From NCBI GenBank assembly GCA_030028905.1, contig JALDYZ010000001.1, positions 310,001 to 374,000 on the forward strand: a stretch of DNA of 64,000 nucleotides. Reading direction: 5' to 3'. The notes under the pieces are model-generated. The model was not told where the DNA came from, made no database searches, and worked only from the letters and a program-made list of their open reading frames with translations. How positions within the stretch are numbered: position 1 is the stretch's first letter; the number at the start of each line of letters is the position of its first letter. Positions 61,291 through 64,000 of the stretch are shown here, piece after piece. This stretch comes from Ferirhizobium litorale. Lineage in GTDB: Bacteria > Pseudomonadota > Alphaproteobacteria > Rhizobiales > Rhizobiaceae. The translations under genes were made by a program, and so were the position numbers.

Positions 61291-61335
61291 AGCCGTCTGT
61301 GACGGACCTGACGGGTCCACCACAGACGGCTTTTT
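61291..61335 (+). terminator. Terminator after fliJ
   Basis: Outer stem AGCCGTCTGTG / CACAGACGGCT (61291-61301, 61321-61331) is perfect over 11 bp. An inner GGACC / GGTCC stem lies within the loop. Five T follow. Confidence 0.9.
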
Positions 61336-61616
61336 CACGCGTAAGCGCATGCCGGTCTTTGCTTGCGGCTGTAAGCGTTGCCTAACCGCTTGTGACGTCG
61401 CTTCAATTGGAATAGCGTCTTGGTAGACCCTTGAAGAACGGGCAGAGGGGATCTTCCAGCCTGTGGTGCAGGCGGTATTCGACCGTGTGAAGCGGTCAGC
61501 GCTTCCGACACCCTCTAGGCTTGCCCGCGTATTCGGTTGCCGGGGATTTCGATCCCTACAACAGGATCGATAGCGGGCGAGACCGCAGGCCCTCAGGGAG
61601 CGGGCTGGCAACTCCG
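61336..61616. other. Intergenic region between fliJ and sciP terminators
   Basis: No supported gene. It is GC-rich with some internal pairing (for example GAAGCGGTCAGCGCTTCC near 61486-61505). The strand that could carry a small RNA is not decidable from sequence. Confidence 0.35.
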
Positions 61617-61658
61617 GAAACAAAACCGGCCCGCTGTCGGTTGCGACAGGCGGACCGG
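61617..61658 (-). terminator. Terminator of sciP
   Basis: On the minus strand a long stem CCGGTCCGCCTGTCG / CGACAGCGGGCCGG (61658-61626) with one mismatch and one bulge, loop CAAC, then TTTTGTTT. Confidence 0.75.
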
Positions 61659-61688
61659 AAAATTCGATATTGGTGCAGGCGCGACGCG

Positions 61689-61964
61689 CTAGTGCCGGTA
61701 CTGCTGGATACGGGTCGTCCTCAGGCCGGCAAGACCATGATCATTGATGGAAGTCTGCCAGGAAAGAAACTCTTCCACAGTCAGCGTATAGCGTTCGCAG
61801 GCTTCTTCCAAACTCAACAGGCCACCGCGCACGGCCGCCACAACTTCCGCCTTCCTGCGGATCACCCAGCGGCGCGTATTGGCCGGGGGCAGATCGGCAA
61901 TGGTAAGCGGACTGCCATCGGGGCCGATGACATATTTAACTCGGGAACGGATCATTTCGGTCAT
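61689..61964 (-). CDS. sciP: CtrA antagonist SciP (DUF1153)
   Basis: 91 residues. RSRVKYVIGPDGSPLTIADLPPANTRRWVIRRKAEVVAAVRGGLLSLEEACERYTLTVEEFLSWQ is the SciP/DUF1153 helix-turn-helix and is nearly unchanged across Alphaproteobacteria. SciP binds CtrA, and in some reports DNA, and blocks transcription of CtrA targets. ATG 61964 (MTEMIRSR) is chosen over one 18 bases upstream. A CtrA-like box lies upstream, giving a negative feedback loop. Confidence 0.93.
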   Translation of the reverse strand: MTEMIRSRVKYVIGPDGSPLTIADLPPANTRRWVIRRKAEVVAAVRGGLLSLEEACERYTLTVEEFLSWQTSINDHGLAGLRTTRIQQYRH

Positions 61965-62017
61965 TGGACTCTCTACACACACTCAAGACCACACGAATGA
62001 AGCCTAGCTCGACAGAT

Positions 62018-62032
62018 TTAAAAATTGACTAA
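62018..62032 (-). promoter_or_regulatory. One-mismatch CtrA box upstream of sciP
   Basis: Plus strand TTAA (62018-62021), seven bases, CTAA (62029-62032); read on the minus strand TTAG-N7-TTAA. It lies 54-68 bases upstream of the sciP start. Confidence 0.45.
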
Positions 62033-62757
62033 GCACACAGTAACAATTCGCTAAGAATTAGAATGAGTTCCGTGCTGAAGCCGATAAAGCGCTTTCGCTG
62101 CATTGCGGAAATTGACATCGTCGGGACGAGGGGCAGGGCAAGAAGTCATTCCGCGTCAATACTTTAGCTTGTGGTAATATTTAAGCGCGCTGCCGCTCCA
62201 CCCGCCGTAACCCGAGCGGCCTATATCCAGCGAATGGGATGGAGCGAGCCTGCGCGAGCGGTTGATCAGCCAGAGCTGCACTGCGCTGTCGCCCGGTCAG
62301 CGGGTCGTTCGGGAGCGCGACTGCCGCACAAACGTCCGAGCGAGCATGCTCGCCGGCGCTTGCGGCAATTAACCATGTTGGCGGCTTTTCGTATCAATTC
62401 GGTGCGCTTCGTGGGATTCTTTCGATGCCGGGCCCTTCATTCGTCCAATTGAGGCAATGCTCGCGGGTCCGATGGCTGATGCCGATGGCGGCTGCGAAAA
62501 AAGTGCGGTTTTTTGGCCGCACAGCACCAAAAAATGAGGGGCGGAGGGGCGTTTTTGCGGCTTGCCAATAGCATCAGCTTTTCATTGGAATGCGAATATG
62601 TCAGGGAAGGTGAAAGAATCTGACGTGGTTCGTTTCCGCTTGGGTAGGGGATGGCGGAGGGATGTGTGCGATCCCGGGAAACGTCAGGAAATCGGACACT
62701 TTACCGGTATTTGCCGGGGCCGCGCTCTGAATACGGAGTGCGACCGGAGGAAATTGG
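62033..62757. other. Long intergenic region before the export lipoprotein gene
   Basis: About 725 bases without a supported gene. A 93-codon frame at 62171-62452 has an arginine-rich, non-protein-like composition and no ribosome site. A GTGCGG / CCGCAC hairpin with a T-rich loop lies at 62503-62522, and other T/A-rich strings occur around 62500-62540. It could hold a long leader or an sRNA. Confidence 0.4.
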
Positions 62758-63984
62758 GTGACGATGATTGAGGTGAAGCACGTCGAAATCGGCATCCAGC
62801 GGTGGATGCGACCGGTGCTGCGGCTGATAGCGGGCGGCACGCTCCTGGCGCTGGCAGGATGCAATGCCTTTCCCAGCGACGGTCCGACCGCTTCCGAAGT
62901 GATGCATTCGAGTTCCGGAACGACTGCGAACCCGATCCCGTCGCGCAAGCTTGTGTTCGACGTCGTCAATGTCGACCAACGGATCGCCAGCAACGTCAAC
63001 ACGCTCGGCCAGCCGGGCTTCTCGCGCACATTCGGCTTTGGGGGCGGCGTCGGGACGCCGGTGATCGGCGTCGGTGACAAGCTCGACGTCACGATCTTCG
63101 AGGCCGGTCCCGACGGCCTGTTCTCGACGGCCGAAAACAAGGCGACCAACATTCCCGTCACCGTCCAGCCGGATGGAACGGGTCAAATCCCTTATGTGGG
63201 TTCAGTGAGGTTCGCCGGGACGACGATCGACCAGGCGCGCGCGTCCATCGTCTCGGCACTGAAGGCGAAGGCTGTCGAACCGGATGTCACCGTATCGCTC
63301 TCAGGCAATGCCTCGCGTACCGTCTCGGTTTCCGGCGATGTCAGCAAGCCCGGGGTTGTGCCGCTCGGCCTTGCGCCCATGCAACTGACCGAAATTCTGG
63401 CCTTTTCCGGCGGCACATCGAAGGCACCCTATGATTCCTATGTGACGCTGACGCGATCGGGAAGGGTGGGCAAGGCTCAGCTCCAGAGCCTGATCGACAA
63501 TCCCAAGGACGATATCTACGTCCGTCCCGGTGACAAGATCTTCGTGACCTACGACCCGCAGACCTTCACGGCGCTTGGTTCGACACGGAAATCGGCAAAG
63601 ATCGACTTCAACGCCAGCAGGTTGAGCGTGGTGGAAGCGGCGGCGCTTGCCGGCGGCGGCGACAGGTTCAGCTCGGACGCGAAGGGCTACTTCATCTTCC
63701 GCTACGAGACCGAAGCGGTCTATCGGCATGTCGTCGGCGAGAGCCGGTTCCGCGAATTGCTTTCGCAGGGGATGCTTGCCGACGGGACGGGCCGCTATCC
63801 GATCGTCTACCGCATCGACATGCTCGATCCGCAAAGCTACCTTGTGGCCCAGAGCTTCCCGATCCGCAACAAGGATGTGCTGTATCTGTCGCGTCACCCG
63901 GCCAGCGACTTCATCAAATTCATGTCGCTGTTCAATACCTCCGCAGTCGTCGCCTGGAACATCAACAGGATCGCCGACAACTAG
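62758..63984 (+). CDS. Wza-like polysaccharide export lipoprotein
   Basis: 408 residues. A signal peptide with lipobox LAGC (cysteine near residue 35) anchors it to the outer membrane. A Poly_export domain (VIGVGDKLDVTIFEAGPDGLFS then VQPDGTGQIPYVGSVRFAGTT) and SLBB domains (RTVSVSGDVSKPGVVPLG, KIDFNASRLSVVEAAALAGGG) follow. GTG 62758 has GGAGG at ideal spacing; ATG 62764 is the alternative. It forms the outer-membrane exit pore of a Wzy/Wzz pathway. The matching Wzy/Wzz genes in this window are 20 kb away, so further genes probably follow beyond the edge. Confidence 0.9.
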   Translation: MTMIEVKHVEIGIQRWMRPVLRLIAGGTLLALAGCNAFPSDGPTASEVMHSSSGTTANPIPSRKLVFDVVNVDQRIASNVNTLGQPGFSRTFGFGGGVGTPVIGVGDKLDVTIFEAGPDGLFSTAENKATNIPVTVQPDGTGQIPYVGSVRFAGTTIDQARASIVSALKAKAVEPDVTVSLSGNASRTVSVSGDVSKPGVVPLGLAPMQLTEILAFSGGTSKAPYDSYVTLTRSGRVGKAQLQSLIDNPKDDIYVRPGDKIFVTYDPQTFTALGSTRKSAKIDFNASRLSVVEAAALAGGGDRFSSDAKGYFIFRYETEAVYRHVVGESRFRELLSQGMLADGTGRYPIVYRIDMLDPQSYLVAQSFPIRNKDVLYLSRHPASDFIKFMSLFNTSAVVAWNINRIADN

Positions 63985-64000
63985 GGCCGACGTGGAGACG

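Noticed and set aside
62171..62452. 93-codon plus-strand frame
   Set aside because: Arginine-rich composition without domains or ribosome site; typical of non-coding GC-rich sequence.
1..64000. CRISPR arrays, rRNA genes and intact insertion sequences
   Set aside because: No regularly spaced repeats, rRNA-like sequence or transposase frames with terminal repeats were seen on either strand.

Overview
The window is a GC-rich alphaproteobacterial chromosome segment, most likely from Rhizobiaceae (Sinorhizobium/Ensifer, Shinella or Rhizobium type). The evidence is gene content: tol-pal, ftsH and glmM followed by two Omp25/RopB-like porins, serC-serA, purA, rpoH, and a cell-cycle block of chpT, ctrA and sciP. 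Several promoters match the rhizobial form CTTGAC-N17-CTATAT. This assignment rests on reading the sequence and remembered family knowledge; no database search was run. Starts were chosen from Shine-Dalgarno spacing and the expected protein N-terminus, and alternatives are given.

Layout. 1-14.5 kb is envelope and housekeeping: sqdB (cut by the window edge), ybgC-tolQRAB-pal-cpoB, tilS, ftsH, glmM and two outer-membrane beta-barrel genes. 14.5-17.5 kb is serine synthesis (serC-serA) behind a two-hairpin leader. 17.5-29.5 kb is accessory: an ArsR/SRPBCC pair, a Tim44-like protein, a frameshifted methyltransferase, a MarR/MFS pair with matching palindromes, a MocR regulator divergent from an FMN-binding protein, a GNAT enzyme, an adenylate cyclase with an uncharacterised membrane partner, and mnmA. 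29.6-31.5 kb holds a CAU tRNA followed by AT-rich sequence and a phage tail-tip-like fragment, probably prophage debris. 31.5-36.8 kb is a catabolic cluster: DeoR regulator, choline-kinase-like phosphotransferase, dimethylglycine/sarcosine-dehydrogenase-like enzyme and HutC-type regulator. 36.9-42.2 kb is a polysaccharide cluster: Wzy-like, acyltransferase, GH5 glycanase and Wzz-like. 42-53 kb has ung, an MhqO/MhqD-like pair, an aldehyde dehydrogenase, galE, a DMT exporter, purA, a large acidic membrane protein and rpoH. 53.7-58.2 kb has a 45-residue membrane protein, rluD, an RNA methyltransferase, a coiled-coil protein and eipA. 58.4-62 kb is the CtrA control block, and a polysaccharide export lipoprotein gene closes the window.

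The most coherent regulatory theme is CtrA. The window encodes CtrA, its phosphotransferase ChpT and its antagonist SciP. Exact TTAA-N7-TTAA boxes lie upstream of both porin genes, and one-mismatch boxes lie at chpT/eipA, ctrA, fliJ and sciP. Four GANTC (CcrM) sites fall within 65 bp of the ctrA promoter region. This suggests that outer-membrane composition is tied to the cell cycle here, as is known for CtrA in Brucella.
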